Shown piece by piece: positions 36,313 through 45,703 of a DNA stretch of 64,000 nucleotides (the stretch's first letter is position 1; every line of letters begins with the position of its first letter). Under the pieces are notes generated by a model. It was given only the letters and a program-made list of their open reading frames with translations. It searched no databases and was not told where the DNA came from. The stretch comes from JALZVT01 sp039029135 (GTDB taxonomy: Bacteria > Pseudomonadota > Gammaproteobacteria > Pseudomonadales > Azotimanducaceae). The DNA lies in the NCBI GenBank assembly GCA_039029135.1, contig JBCCGT010000026.1:1-64000 (forward strand), written 5' to 3'. The position numbers and the translations under genes are program-made.

Positions 36313-36831
36313 TTGCGCAGCAACCTGTCATATCGGGCTTCTCTCGTGCTCTTACCGGCACGCTTTCCGGCCCGTCTCGCCGCATCGTTTGGCGGGCGCC
36401 TGCTGGCGCTTGTGCTGGTCTGCGGGCTAGGGGCGTGCGAGCGCGTCGGGCCGGAGCCCGCGCCGGTCGTGGCCGCCCCTGCGGCCGCCCCTTCCTCTGC
36501 CGGTTCGCCTGCTGATGTACCCGCGGACGGGCCTGCCGCGTTCGACGCGCGCAGCGGCCTCGTCATTGCCGAGGGCTGGGAACTCGCCGCCGCCCACTGC
36601 GGGGTGTGCCATTCCTATCAGCTCGTCACGGCCCAGCGTGGGGATGCGACCTACTGGCGCGACATCATCCGCTGGATGCAGCGCACCCAAAATCTCTGGC
36701 CCATTCCAGATGAGGATCGCCTGATCGACTATCTGGCCGCGAACTACGACGAGACGGAGTGGGGACGACGGCCCGCGCTGCCGCCCGCCCTGCTGCCTGT
36801 CCCGATGCGCGCAGTCGCGGGCGGGCGCTAG
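36313..36831 (+). CDS. c-type cytochrome lipoprotein (sulfite dehydrogenase partner)
   Basis: About 172 residues. A signal sequence ends in the lipobox-like LVCGLGAC, so the protein is probably a lipid-anchored periplasmic or outer-membrane lipoprotein. A Pro/Ala-rich linker precedes a single haem-binding motif HCGVCH (CxxCH); candidate axial Met residues lie in IIRWMQRT and PVPMR. Its start is 5 bp after the MoCo gene stop; TTG at 36313 and GTG at 36346 are both possible. The arrangement matches the two-subunit sulfite dehydrogenase plan (MoCo subunit plus monohaem cytochrome c), in which the cytochrome accepts electrons from the MoCo subunit. Confidence 0.82.
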   Translation: MRSNLSYRASLVLLPARFPARLAASFGGRLLALVLVCGLGACERVGPEPAPVVAAPAAAPSSAGSPADVPADGPAAFDARSGLVIAEGWELAAAHCGVCHSYQLVTAQRGDATYWRDIIRWMQRTQNLWPIPDEDRLIDYLAANYDETEWGRRPALPPALLPVPMRAVAGGR

Positions 36832-36856
36832 CGGCACCGCCCGCGCGTCGAACGTC

Positions 36857-39010
36857 TCAGGCGTCGCTCAACGGCAGCGCGCGATGGCGCTCGCCGGAGG
36901 CTGCATACACCGCGTTTGCGATTGCCGCGGCGGCCGGCGCCAGCGCGGCCTCGGCGGCGCCCGACGGTGGGGCGGAAGAGCGCACCAGTTCGATGTCCAT
37001 ATCCGGCACGTCGGCGTTCCTGGGCAGCTGGTAGCGGTCAAAGTTGCGCGTTGCCGCGCTGCCGCCGGCAAGTGCGAAAGACTCGCGCAGCGCCATGCCC
37101 ACACCCCAGACCAGGTTGCCCTCGACCTGAGCCCGCACCTGATCGGGTGCGATGACGCGCCCGCAGTCGTGCACGCAGACGAGCCGAGTGACCGCGATCC
37201 TTCCCCTTATGCGCTCGACCTTGGCGGCCAGGGCCACGAAGGTGACGCCCTTGTAGGCCGTGGCCGCGATCCCGAACTCGCCCGATTCGCCCGCGAGCTT
37301 TACTCGCAGTCGGCGCAGGCAGTGACCGAGTCGTGGCGCGTCGAGGTGTCGCAGCCGAAACTCGATCGGCTCGATGCCGGCGGCGACCGCGAGTTCGTCC
37401 ATCGCGCACTCAACCGCAAAGGTGTTGGGGGCGGCGCCCAGTCCGCGCCAGGGCCCGGTGGACATGGGCAGCCGCTCGTCCGCGAACTCGAGGCGTCGAT
37501 TGGCGACCGCGTAGGGCAGCTCCATGCCGCGCTTCGTGCCCGGATCGGGCACCCGGTTCGCGAGCCAATGCAGATAGCCCGGAATGAAGGTCGAGGAGGT
37601 CAAGATCGGCGCGCCGACGGCGCGATGGTGCCAGTGCGTGATGCGGCCGTCGGCGTCGAGACCGGCCTCGATGCGGGTCGAGAACGCGGGGCCAACGTAG
37701 TTGTGGCAAAACTCGTCTTCGCGCGTCCACTGCACCTTTACCGGCACGCCCGCTGCCTTTGTGAGCCAGGCCGCCTCAACCGCGGCCTGGCACAGGACGC
37801 GTCCCCCAAACGCGCCGCCGACGCGGTGATTGTGGACACACACGCGATCGGCGGGGAGTCCGACGGCCTTCGCGGCGCTGGCGCGTACCAGCCACGGATC
37901 CTGACTGCCAGTCCAGATCTCGCAGCGCTCGGCGCCGTTCGCGTCGGTGACCCAGCGCGCGACCGCGGCGCGCGGCTCCATGGCCGCGTGTGCCGCCATC
38001 GGCGAGTCGTAGCGCAGTGACAGGCGCTGGGTCGCCGTGCGACCAGCCGCCTCGACGTCGCCGGTTCGTTCGCCGGCATGGTCCAGTGCCGCCCGCGCTG
38101 CGAAGCCGTCGACGTCCAGGGTCTGTTGGATGGCGTCCAGCGCGGGCTGCTGCAAAGGAATCCAATCCACGGCGAGCGCCTCGACGCCGGCGCGGGCCGC
38201 CATCGGCGTGCGCGCGACGACGCCGACCTGACCATCCCGCTCGACCACCGCCGTGACGCCCGCAACGCGCTGTGCCGCCTGTCGGTCATAGCCGCGAAAA
38301 CGGGCCCCGATCTGCGGGGGGCGGGCGATCTCACCGAAGTGCAGGTTGTCGACCCGCTTGTCCCGGCTGTAGGTTTCGCGACCCGTCACGATCGCGAGGG
38401 CGCTGGGGGAGCGTTGCCGACGCCCGACGACCTGCAATTCGGCCTCGGGGCGTGCGCTTAGGAGCTCCGGATTCTGGTCGACGAGCAGCGGGATAACCGC
38501 CGCTTCGTCCGGCTGGAGCAGTTCGCCGTAACCCAGGCCGCGGCCGTCCGCGTGGACGAAGCCGCCGTCGCCTCGTGGCTCGAGCGTACCCGCGCTCACC
38601 TCGAGCCGCAGTGCTGCCCGCTGGCGCAGCGTTTCGCGCAAACAGGCGGCGGCACGCGCGGTCAGCGTCAGATAGTTTTCGATGCTCTGGCTGCCCACCG
38701 TCATCTGACAGGGCGCCATCGCGTCGGTGTTTTGGTGGTGGCAGTCGACGATGTCGATCGGGGCAGCCAGCTCCTCCGCGACGACCTGCGACAGGCCGGT
38801 ACCGATGCCCTGGCCCAGCTCCGCGCGCGGCAGCAGGAAACACACCCGACCGTTCGGCTGCAGCTGTACCCAGGTCACGATATCCGCAACGTCGGAGCCG
38901 CCGAAGGTCGGCAGCGGTGGCACCAAAGAACAACCGCCCGCACCCACCACGGTCAGGCCACCGGCGATCCAGCCCGTGCGCGCGAGGAACCGGCGTCGCG
39001 AGACGCTCAT
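36857..39010 (-). CDS. Molybdopterin-binding large subunit, isoquinoline 1-oxidoreductase/aldehyde dehydrogenase type
   Basis: Large subunit of a xanthine-oxidase-family hydroxylase, 717 residues. It begins with a Tat signal (SVSRRRFLARTG followed by a hydrophobic run). LLPRAELGQGIGTGLSQVVAEEL, FGGRVLCQAAVEAAWL, WRGLGAAPNTFAVE and the late HDCGRVIAPDQVRAQVEGN are typical of IorB-like proteins. The complex hydroxylates N-heterocycles or oxidises aldehydes in the periplasm, passing electrons through the iron-sulfur subunit. I start at the ATG overlapping the small-subunit stop (ATGA). No FAD-binding medium subunit is present, consistent with the two-subunit IorAB type. The substrate is unknown. 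Confidence 0.9.
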   Translation of the reverse strand: MSVSRRRFLARTGWIAGGLTVVGAGGCSLVPPLPTFGGSDVADIVTWVQLQPNGRVCFLLPRAELGQGIGTGLSQVVAEELAAPIDIVDCHHQNTDAMAPCQMTVGSQSIENYLTLTARAAACLRETLRQRAALRLEVSAGTLEPRGDGGFVHADGRGLGYGELLQPDEAAVIPLLVDQNPELLSARPEAELQVVGRRQRSPSALAIVTGRETYSRDKRVDNLHFGEIARPPQIGARFRGYDRQAAQRVAGVTAVVERDGQVGVVARTPMAARAGVEALAVDWIPLQQPALDAIQQTLDVDGFAARAALDHAGERTGDVEAAGRTATQRLSLRYDSPMAAHAAMEPRAAVARWVTDANGAERCEIWTGSQDPWLVRASAAKAVGLPADRVCVHNHRVGGAFGGRVLCQAAVEAAWLTKAAGVPVKVQWTREDEFCHNYVGPAFSTRIEAGLDADGRITHWHHRAVGAPILTSSTFIPGYLHWLANRVPDPGTKRGMELPYAVANRRLEFADERLPMSTGPWRGLGAAPNTFAVECAMDELAVAAGIEPIEFRLRHLDAPRLGHCLRRLRVKLAGESGEFGIAATAYKGVTFVALAAKVERIRGRIAVTRLVCVHDCGRVIAPDQVRAQVEGNLVWGVGMALRESFALAGGSAATRNFDRYQLPRNADVPDMDIELVRSSAPPSGAAEAALAPAAAAIANAVYAASGERHRALPLSDA

Positions 39011-39486
39011 CGCACTTCCAGCGCGACTTCCCGCGCCAGCTCTGCGGCACGCAGCACCCCTTTGCGAATGCGCGTATAGGTGCCGCAGCGACACAGATTG
39101 CCGTTCATGGCGTCGACGACCTCCGCGGGCGAGGGGGTCGGGTTGCGAGCGATGAACGCGGCCGCTGTCATCATCTGCCCCGGCTGGCAGTAGCCGCACT
39201 GCGGCACCGATTCATCGATCCAAGCCTGCTGCACCAGGTGCAGCGACTCAGCCTCAGCCAGTCCCTCTATGGTGGTCACGCGGGTCTGCCCCGCGGCGCG
39301 CGCGGGCATGACGCAGGCGCGCACCGCCTCGCCGTTCATGTGCACGGTGCAGGCGCCGCAGATGCCGCGCCCGCAGCCGAACTTGGTGCCGGTGAGGCCC
39401 AGGTGGTCGCGCAGCACGGTGAGCAGCGAGGCGTCCTGCCATTCAGCAGGAATCTCGTGCGTGGCATCGTTGATGGTGAGTTGCAT
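39007..39486 (-). CDS. 2Fe-2S iron-sulfur small subunit of molybdenum hydroxylase
   Basis: Protein of 159 residues with both clusters of the family. A plant-type ferredoxin site is CGRGICGACTVHMNGEAVRAC, and the helical second cluster is CGYCQPGQMMTAAAF with CRCGTYTRI. It transfers electrons from the molybdopterin subunit encoded by the overlapping downstream gene. Lacking its own signal, it is probably exported by hitch-hiking on the Tat signal of its partner. The ATG is preceded by GGAGG at good spacing. Confidence 0.93.
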   Translation of the reverse strand: MQLTINDATHEIPAEWQDASLLTVLRDHLGLTGTKFGCGRGICGACTVHMNGEAVRACVMPARAAGQTRVTTIEGLAEAESLHLVQQAWIDESVPQCGYCQPGQMMTAAAFIARNPTPSPAEVVDAMNGNLCRCGTYTRIRKGVLRAAELAREVALEVR

Positions 39487-39518
39487 GGGGCCTCCTTAAT
39501 CAGGCTGACCCCCGCACG

Positions 39519-39538
39519 ATGCCGCGATCGAGCGGCAT
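39519..39538. promoter_or_regulatory. Inverted repeat upstream of molybdenum hydroxylase operon
   Basis: ATGCCGC and GCGGCAT form a perfect 7-bp inverted repeat around GATCGA, 33 bp upstream of the iron-sulfur subunit start. It lies between that gene and the AraC-type regulator gene, so it could be an operator or a leader hairpin. It has no U-run. Confidence 0.45.
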
Positions 39539-39590
39539 GGTATTGAATAATCGCGCCAGCGTCGGTGGCGCGCAGCGATTGGGCCGGTCC

Positions 39591-40499
39591 CTAGCTCGCC
39601 TGGGCGAGGTCGACAAACGCCGACGGCGGCATGTTGTAGCGCAGCTTGAAGTCGCGGCTGAAGTGCGCCTGGTCAGCGAAGCCGCTCGCGTAGCCGGCTG
39701 CCGCCAGACCCATCTCGCCGGCGGACAGCAGCTCTGCCGAGAACTCCGCCCGCACGGCGCGCAGCAGCTGCTGGAACGACTGGCCTTCGCCCGCCAGGGC
39801 GCGCTGCAGGCTGCGCCTGGAGATGTTGAGCTGCTGCGCGACGTCCGCCAGGCGCCACCCGCGACCGATGTCGCTGCGCAGCAGGGTACGGATACGCTCG
39901 CCGAGCGTGCTCGCCGCCGCCGCGAGCGCCGTCGGCGGGCGTTGTCGCTCAAAGGTCCGCCATGTGAGCTTCCAGCTCGCCGTATCCGGCGGCAGTGAGG
40001 CCGTGGGCACGACGCGATCGGCGGCCATCAGCGCGTGGCCGGCATCCCCGATCGCGAGCGAGAGCGAGCGGCAGCCGATGAGCTGCAGCGCCGCGGCCAG
40101 AACGCCCGCGATCACCAGATCCTCGCCTGCGGTGGGCGCCCCAGGGCCCGTGGCGTAGTGCTCGAGTTTGAGTTGCGATGCATCGCTGGCGATGACCCGC
40201 ACCCGATGCTTGCCGTGGTAATAACGCTCCATGCGCTGCCAGCGTGCCAGCAGTTCCCCCGGCGTGTCGGCGGCGAGCAGCACGTTCAGCGTGGGGTCGC
40301 TGTGGACGTCGCGCAGTCCCTGGCCGATGTCGACGATCGCCGCGGGACCGAGCTCTTCCAGCGCCGCGTTCAAAAGGTCCGACTTGTGCGTGCGCTCCAG
40401 CTTGCCGGCGAAGCGCTGCTGCGTCGCGGCGGGCATGCCCGCGCGTCGCAGCCGCGCCGCGATCAGGTTGTAAAGCGCCGTGCTCGCAAAGTCGTCCAT
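39591..40499 (-). CDS. AraC family transcriptional regulator
   Basis: Regulator of about 302 residues. The first ~200 residues form an AraC_binding_2/Arabinose-binding-like sensory domain (DUF4375-free, with YYHGKHRVRVIASD), and the last ~100 form the two-helix DNA-binding module: WRLADVAQQLNISRRSLQRALAGEG, then AAAGYASGFADQAHFSRDFKLRYNMPPSAF. I prefer the ATG before DDFAST; a GTG 15 bp upstream is possible. It is upstream of and co-oriented with the molybdenum hydroxylase genes, so it is a candidate regulator of them, but its target is not shown. Confidence 0.85.
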   Translation of the reverse strand: MDDFASTALYNLIAARLRRAGMPAATQQRFAGKLERTHKSDLLNAALEELGPAAIVDIGQGLRDVHSDPTLNVLLAADTPGELLARWQRMERYYHGKHRVRVIASDASQLKLEHYATGPGAPTAGEDLVIAGVLAAALQLIGCRSLSLAIGDAGHALMAADRVVPTASLPPDTASWKLTWRTFERQRPPTALAAAASTLGERIRTLLRSDIGRGWRLADVAQQLNISRRSLQRALAGEGQSFQQLLRAVRAEFSAELLSAGEMGLAAAGYASGFADQAHFSRDFKLRYNMPPSAFVDLAQAS

Positions 40500-40552
40500 G
40501 GCGCAAGCGTCCACCGCGCGCCGTGAAGCGAGCGTCGTCGTTTAGCGCCTAG

Positions 40553-42403
40553 CTAGCCGCGGGCCTTCACCCAGGCGTTGACCTGGTCTTCCAGCATGGA
40601 CAGCGGCAGCGCTCCGCCGCTCAGCACCAGATCGTGGAAACCCTTCAGATCGAAGTCGTCGCCCAGCGCGGCCTCGGCGTCGCGCCGCAGCTGCTGAATC
40701 TTCAGCATGCCGATCTTGTACGAGGTCGCCTGCCCGGGCAGCACGAAATAGCGCCGCACCTCTGAGCGCACGCTCTCTTCGGGCTCCGGCGAGTTCGACA
40801 TGGCGTAGGCGACGGCCTGCTCCATGCCCCAGCCCTTGGCGTGCAGACCGGTGTCGACGACCAGGCGGATCGCTCGCCACATCTCGCTCGAGAGACGGCC
40901 GAAGTCCGAATAGGGATCCTCGTAGGCGCCCATCTCGACCGCGAGCCATTCGGAATACAGCGCCCAGCCCTCGACGTAGGCGGTGAAGCGGGCCTGGCGA
41001 CGGAAGGTCGGCAGATCGGTCATCTCCTGGCTGATGGCGATCTGCATGTGATGTCCGGGCAGTCCTTCGTGGTATGCGATGACCTCGAGCTGGTTCGTCG
41101 GCATCGCGGTCATGTCGGAGAGGTGGATGTAGTACACGCCCGGACGGGAGCCGTCCGGTGTGCCCGGGTGGTAGTGCTGGGCCGCGCCGTCGCGCTCGCG
41201 AAACGGCTCGACGCGCTTCACGACCAGCTCCGCTTTGGGTAGCACGCCGAAATAGTCCGGTACCCGCTCGCGAATGAAATCGATCGCTGCCTCTGCCTCG
41301 TCGATGTAGCGCTGGCGGCCGGCGTCGGTGTCCGGAAAAAAGAAGCGCGGGTCGGTACGGATGAACGCGAAGAATTCATCGAGGCTGCCCTCGAAGCCAA
41401 CCCGGTCCTTGATGGCCTCCATCTCCCCGCGCAGCCGCGCGACCTCGGCGAGACCGAGATCGTGAATCTCGTCTGCGGTCATGTCGGTGGTGGTGTTCGC
41501 GGCCAGCCGCGATTCGTAATACGCGCGACCGCGGGGCAGGGCGTAGACGCCGCGCGCCTCCGCGTCTGTTTGCTCGATGTCGGTTTCCAGCCAGTCGATC
41601 AGCTCGCGGTAAGCGGGCAGGAATTCTTCGGTGAGCGCCGCGCGCGTGTCGGCCGTCAGCGCGCTGGCCGCGTCGCCGTCGAGCTTCAGCGCCGCGATCT
41701 TAGCTTTGGCGTCCGCCCACAGGGGCGCGTCCTGATCGCTGTCCTCGAACGGCGCGCCGGTGATGACTGCTCGCGCCTGTTCCGTGGCGCCCTCGTAAGC
41801 GAACCGCGGCGCGCGCACGCCGGCGGTGGCGTTGTCCTGCGCCTGCCCCAGCACGGTCCGGATAACCTCGCCGGTCGCCGTGATACGCGACACATAGGCC
41901 GTCATATCGCTTTCGTCTGCGACGCGGTGGTAGTTGATGAGGAAGGTCGGCAGAAAGGACTGGATGCCGTTCATCTGCTCGAAGTGGTAGGCGTGATCGC
42001 GGAAGCTCGCGGCACGCTCCCCCCGTTCGGCCTGAATGAGCCACAGATCGTACGAGAGCCGCGCCTGTGCGTTCAGCCGCGAGCGGTCGAAGCTTGTCTT
42101 CAGCTCTGCTAGCGCCGCGCGCGCGCGCTCGAGGCGCGCATCCTGCGCTGCGATGCTCTGATCGTCGAGCTCGTCGTAGCGCTCCTTTCTGCCGAGCACG
42201 GTGAGATACATCGGGCTTTCGAGCAGTTCGGCCTCGAACTGGGCCTCGAACCAGGCGTTCAGTCGCGCGCTCTCGGCCTCGATCTCTGCGCTTGTCGGCG
42301 CAGCCGCAGGTGCGGGCACCGCGGGCGTCTGGCTGCAGGCGGCCAGCAGGCCTGCCAGCGCGCACGCGAACACGACGAGTGGGTACTTCTTGAATGCGCG
42401 CAT
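40553..42403 (-). CDS. DUF885 family lipoprotein
   Basis: Protein of 616 residues (DUF885, PF05960). The N-terminus MRAFKKYPLVVFACALAGLLAAC ends in a lipobox, so it is a membrane-anchored lipoprotein. The family's zinc-peptidase-like helix appears as YHEGLPGHHMQIAISQEM, with HEGLPGHH replacing a canonical HExxH, and VNAWVKARG closes the protein. Members are thought to be zinc metallopeptidases, probably carboxypeptidase-like. GGAG precedes the ATG. It is separated from the FKBP gene by 88 bp, and no operon partner is evident. Confidence 0.88.
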   Translation of the reverse strand: MRAFKKYPLVVFACALAGLLAACSQTPAVPAPAAAPTSAEIEAESARLNAWFEAQFEAELLESPMYLTVLGRKERYDELDDQSIAAQDARLERARAALAELKTSFDRSRLNAQARLSYDLWLIQAERGERAASFRDHAYHFEQMNGIQSFLPTFLINYHRVADESDMTAYVSRITATGEVIRTVLGQAQDNATAGVRAPRFAYEGATEQARAVITGAPFEDSDQDAPLWADAKAKIAALKLDGDAASALTADTRAALTEEFLPAYRELIDWLETDIEQTDAEARGVYALPRGRAYYESRLAANTTTDMTADEIHDLGLAEVARLRGEMEAIKDRVGFEGSLDEFFAFIRTDPRFFFPDTDAGRQRYIDEAEAAIDFIRERVPDYFGVLPKAELVVKRVEPFRERDGAAQHYHPGTPDGSRPGVYYIHLSDMTAMPTNQLEVIAYHEGLPGHHMQIAISQEMTDLPTFRRQARFTAYVEGWALYSEWLAVEMGAYEDPYSDFGRLSSEMWRAIRLVVDTGLHAKGWGMEQAVAYAMSNSPEPEESVRSEVRRYFVLPGQATSYKIGMLKIQQLRRDAEAALGDDFDLKGFHDLVLSGGALPLSMLEDQVNAWVKARG

Positions 42404-42491
42404 TGCGACAAACTCCGTCTGATTTGGCGCGGACTATACACGAGGAATTGACCGGGTCAGGTTTGCGCTGGTTCGGCGCCCGCGGCCGCGC

Positions 42492-42992
42492 CTAGCGGCT
42501 GTTCGTAGTCGGTCCTCGAACTTGTTTTTGCTTGATTTCGTCGTGGGTCGCGGCGCGCACGGAGAGGAGATCGAGCTCGAAGGTCACGGTCTTGCCGGCG
42601 TAGGGATGATTGAGGTCGACGTCAACGACCTTGGCGCCGACCTTCACGACGGTGACGGGCTGGACGCCGCCCTGTTTTCTGCGCAGTCCGGTGCGAATGC
42701 CGGGGCGCAGCAGTTTAGGGTTCGCGAAGTACTTTTTCGGAATGCGCTCGACCCTGGTCTCATCGCGCACCCCGTACGCGCGCTCCGGCGGCAGGGTGAT
42801 GATCAGCGACTCGCCGCCGTACTTGCCCAGCATCGCGGCCTCCACGCCCTGCAGCAAACGATGGTGACCGATCAGCGTGGCCTGCGGAGCGCCGGTGTTG
42901 GTGTCTTCCAGCTTCTGGTTGTCCGCATCGAACAACCGGTAGTGGAACTCGATGACGGTGTTGTTGGCGACGGCGATGGCGGATTCTGTCAT
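42492..42992 (-). CDS. FKBP-type peptidyl-prolyl isomerase, SlyD-like
   Basis: Protein of 166 residues starting ESAIAVANNTVIEFHYRLFDADNQKLEDT, typical of SlyD/FkpB. LIGHHRLLQGVEAAMLGK and PPERAYGVRDETRV are conserved active-site or flap segments, with an IF (insert-in-flap) region after them. Unlike E. coli SlyD there is no His-rich C-terminal metal tail; the protein ends TTNSR. It catalyses proline isomerisation and may act as a cytoplasmic chaperone. The ATG overlaps the nudC stop by 4 bp, so translation is coupled. Confidence 0.85.
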   Translation of the reverse strand: MTESAIAVANNTVIEFHYRLFDADNQKLEDTNTGAPQATLIGHHRLLQGVEAAMLGKYGGESLIITLPPERAYGVRDETRVERIPKKYFANPKLLRPGIRTGLRRKQGGVQPVTVVKVGAKVVDVDLNHPYAGKTVTFELDLLSVRAATHDEIKQKQVRGPTTNSR

Positions 42993-43894
42993 GGCTGCGC
43001 CTCCAGCCAGTGCATGATGAGGTGGTGGGCGATGGCGATCGGGCCGGGCAGGCCGTGATCCAGGCGACCGGCGAACGCATCGCGAACGCGGTCGCGAGAA
43101 AACCAGGCGACGTCGCGCATTTCTTCGGTATCGAAGTTGATGTCGCGGGTCTCTGGCTCCGCCAGACAGCCGATCATCAGCGAGGAGGAAAAGGGCCACG
43201 GCTGCGACGAGTGATAGTGCACGGCGCCGACCTCGATGCCTGCCTCTTCGCGCACCTCGCGGCGCACGGCCTCTTCGATGGACTCAGCCTGATCGACGAA
43301 GCCGGCCAGCGCCGAGTAAATGTTCATGCGCGGCATGCGCACCGCGCCCTGTCCCAGCAGGCAGCGCTCGTCGTCGGCGACGAGCATGATGACGACCGGA
43401 TCGGTACGCGGAAAAATCTGGTTGTCGCAGGCGGTGCAGCCAAGCGCCTGCCCGCCGCGGCGCATCTTGGTGGGCGCGGCACAGCGACCGCAGTAGCGAT
43501 TGCGCCGGTGCCAGTCGAGCTGCGCACGGGCCTGGGCGACGATCCCCGCGTCGCCGCCGCCCAGCAGCCCGGCGGCGACGCGGCAATCGGTGTACGCACA
43601 GCCGTCAGGCGCCGGCGTCTCCGCCGCGTCGATCGCGAAACAGGGCGCTTCGTCGGCATCGAGCCCCAGCAGCACCCAGGTTGTCGAGGCGAGATCGAAG
43701 GCAGCGCTTGGTTGCCAGGCGAGCCGCGCGCCGTCGCCCGCATCCGTGTGTAGGCAGACCTTCAGCCTCGAGAGCGCGAGAAACTTCGCCCGCTCGCTGG
43801 TGCTCGCCCGCTGCAGCCAGGCCTCGTCGCGGCGCGGCACCTCCGCGCGATCCAGCGGGTTGCCGGCAAAGGTGTGGACAAGTTCGTTGGGCAT
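42989..43894 (-). CDS. nudC: NADH pyrophosphatase NudC
   Basis: Nudix hydrolase of 301 residues that cleaves NAD(H) to NMN and AMP and decaps NAD-capped RNA. The zinc ribbon is C135-x2-C138 ... C153-x2-C156, as in E. coli NudC. The Nudix box is GFVDQAESIEEAVRREVREE-type at about 198-220 with REVREEAG intact, and the NudC-specific SQPWPFSSSLMIG follows. The ATG lies at PNELVHTFAG; the frame extends upstream but without family similarity. SlyD-like translation is coupled to its stop. Confidence 0.92.
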   Translation of the reverse strand: MPNELVHTFAGNPLDRAEVPRRDEAWLQRASTSERAKFLALSRLKVCLHTDAGDGARLAWQPSAAFDLASTTWVLLGLDADEAPCFAIDAAETPAPDGCAYTDCRVAAGLLGGGDAGIVAQARAQLDWHRRNRYCGRCAAPTKMRRGGQALGCTACDNQIFPRTDPVVIMLVADDERCLLGQGAVRMPRMNIYSALAGFVDQAESIEEAVRREVREEAGIEVGAVHYHSSQPWPFSSSLMIGCLAEPETRDINFDTEEMRDVAWFSRDRVRDAFAGRLDHGLPGPIAIAHHLIMHWLEAQP

Positions 43895-44040
43895 GCGCTC
43901 TGATAGTCGCGATCGATGGCCTATTCTAACGCGGGCCCGGCGGGCGTTGCTGGTGCCACGCGCGCTGCGACTGGCAAGAAAAGCGCCGCGGTTTCCGGGC
44001 AGATTGCCGAGAAGACATCCCAGCAGGTAAGGAGCACAGC

Positions 44041-45654
44041 ATGACGAGCGCGACGACCACGCACGCGACGAACGGCCTCGACGCGCTGCGCTTCGACAAC
44101 GCCTTCGTCCGGGAGCTGCCCGGCGACGTTGAGGCGGGATCGCGTCGCCGGCAGGTCGCGCGAGTGCTGCACTCGCCGGTCGAGCCGACGCCGACGGCCG
44201 CGCCGCGCCTCGTCGCCTTCGCGCCGGAGGTCCTCGAACTGCTGGGTCTGGACGCGGCAACGAGCCAGGACGAACGCTTCGAGCGGGTTTTTTCGGGCAA
44301 CGCACTGCTGGCGGGCATGCAACCTTTTGCGACCTGCTACGGCGGTCACCAGTTTGGTAACTGGGCGGGTCAGCTCGGCGACGGCAGGGCGATCAATCTG
44401 GGCGAGGTCGTGAACGGAGATCGACGCTACACGCTGCAGCTCAAGGGCGCCGGGCCCACACCCTACTCGCGCACCGCAGACGGGCTTGCCGTGTTGCGCT
44501 CCTCCGTTCGCGAGTTTCTCTGCAGCGAGGCCATGCACCACCTCGGCGTGCCGACGACGCGCGCCCTGTCGCTGTGCCTCACCGGCGACGAGGTTGTGCG
44601 CGACATGCTGTATGACGGCCATCCTGCAGCGGAACCGGGCGCGGTGGTGTGTCGGGTGTCGCCCTCGTTCCTGCGCTTCGGGCACTTCCAGATGCTCGCT
44701 GCCCGCGACGAAACGGATCTCCTGGCGCAGCTCCTGGATTTCGACCTGCGCCACAACTTCGCGGCGCTGGGCGCGGTCGGCGATCGCGCGGAGCGTGCGT
44801 TGACCTGGTTCGCGGAGGTCTGCGACCGCACGCGTCGACTGATGGTTCATTGGATGCGCGTGGGCTTCGTCCACGGCGTGATGAACACCGACAACCTCTC
44901 GATACTCGGCGAGACGATCGACTATGGCCCCTACGGCTGGCTCGAAGACTACGACCCGGATTGGACGCCGAACACAACCGATGCCGGGCAGAAGCGCTAT
45001 CGCTACGGCTATCAGCCGGCTATCGCGCAGTGGAATTTGCTGCAGCTCGCGAACGCGATCTATCCGCTGGTAGGCGAGGCCGAACCGCTGGAGTCACAGC
45101 TCAAGGCCTTTGAGACCGAGTATGCGTCCGCTGCCAGGGAGATGTGGAGTGCCAAGCTCGGTCTCACGACGCCGATGGCGTCGGAGCATGCCGCGCGCGA
45201 TTCGCTTATCGAGGCCATGGACGCAGCCCTTAGGTCGACCGAGATCGACATGCCGATCTTCTTTCGCGCGCTCGCCGACGTCGACGCCCGCGCGCATGAC
45301 GATCCGTTTGCCGCGCTCGAGGCGTCGGCCTACGGCCAGGTGCCGGCTGCGGCGCGCGCTGCGCTGAACGCGTTTCTGAACGATCTGTTCGCGCTCGTAC
45401 GGCAAGATAATCAACCCGTCGCCGAGCGTCGGCAGCGCATGAACGCCGTGAATCCGAAGTACGTGCTGCGCAACTACATGGCACAGCTCGCGATCGACGC
45501 GGCGGAGGGCGGCGACTTCAGTCGAATCAATGAGCTGCTGGATGTGCTGCGTACGCCCTACGCCGAGCAGCCCGGCCGCGAAGAGCACGCGGCCAGGCGA
45601 CCAGAGTGGGCCCGCACGCGGGTGGGTTGCTCGATGCTGTCGTGCAGCTCCTGA
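44041..45654 (+). CDS. selO: SelO/YdiU protein adenylyltransferase, Cys form
   Basis: Pseudokinase-fold AMPylase of 537 residues that transfers AMP to protein hydroxyls. GGHQFGNWAGQLGDGRAINLGE and LQLKGAGPTPYSR (nucleotide-binding loop), VPTTRALSL, and NTDNLSILGETIDYGPYGWLE are conserved SelO blocks. The end GCSMLSCSS carries Cys at the antepenultimate position, where eukaryotic SelO has selenocysteine. The ATG follows AAGGAGCACAGC. It is divergent from nudC, 146 bp apart. The window also holds a genuine selenoprotein, so SelO's Cys is not due to loss of Sec decoding. Confidence 0.93.
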   Translation: MTSATTTHATNGLDALRFDNAFVRELPGDVEAGSRRRQVARVLHSPVEPTPTAAPRLVAFAPEVLELLGLDAATSQDERFERVFSGNALLAGMQPFATCYGGHQFGNWAGQLGDGRAINLGEVVNGDRRYTLQLKGAGPTPYSRTADGLAVLRSSVREFLCSEAMHHLGVPTTRALSLCLTGDEVVRDMLYDGHPAAEPGAVVCRVSPSFLRFGHFQMLAARDETDLLAQLLDFDLRHNFAALGAVGDRAERALTWFAEVCDRTRRLMVHWMRVGFVHGVMNTDNLSILGETIDYGPYGWLEDYDPDWTPNTTDAGQKRYRYGYQPAIAQWNLLQLANAIYPLVGEAEPLESQLKAFETEYASAAREMWSAKLGLTTPMASEHAARDSLIEAMDAALRSTEIDMPIFFRALADVDARAHDDPFAALEASAYGQVPAAARAALNAFLNDLFALVRQDNQPVAERRQRMNAVNPKYVLRNYMAQLAIDAAEGGDFSRINELLDVLRTPYAEQPGREEHAARRPEWARTRVGCSMLSCSS

Positions 45655-45703
45655 CCCGCGTTCCGCAACGCCACATCGCGGCGGTGCTTGCCCGAGCGGT
45701 TTC

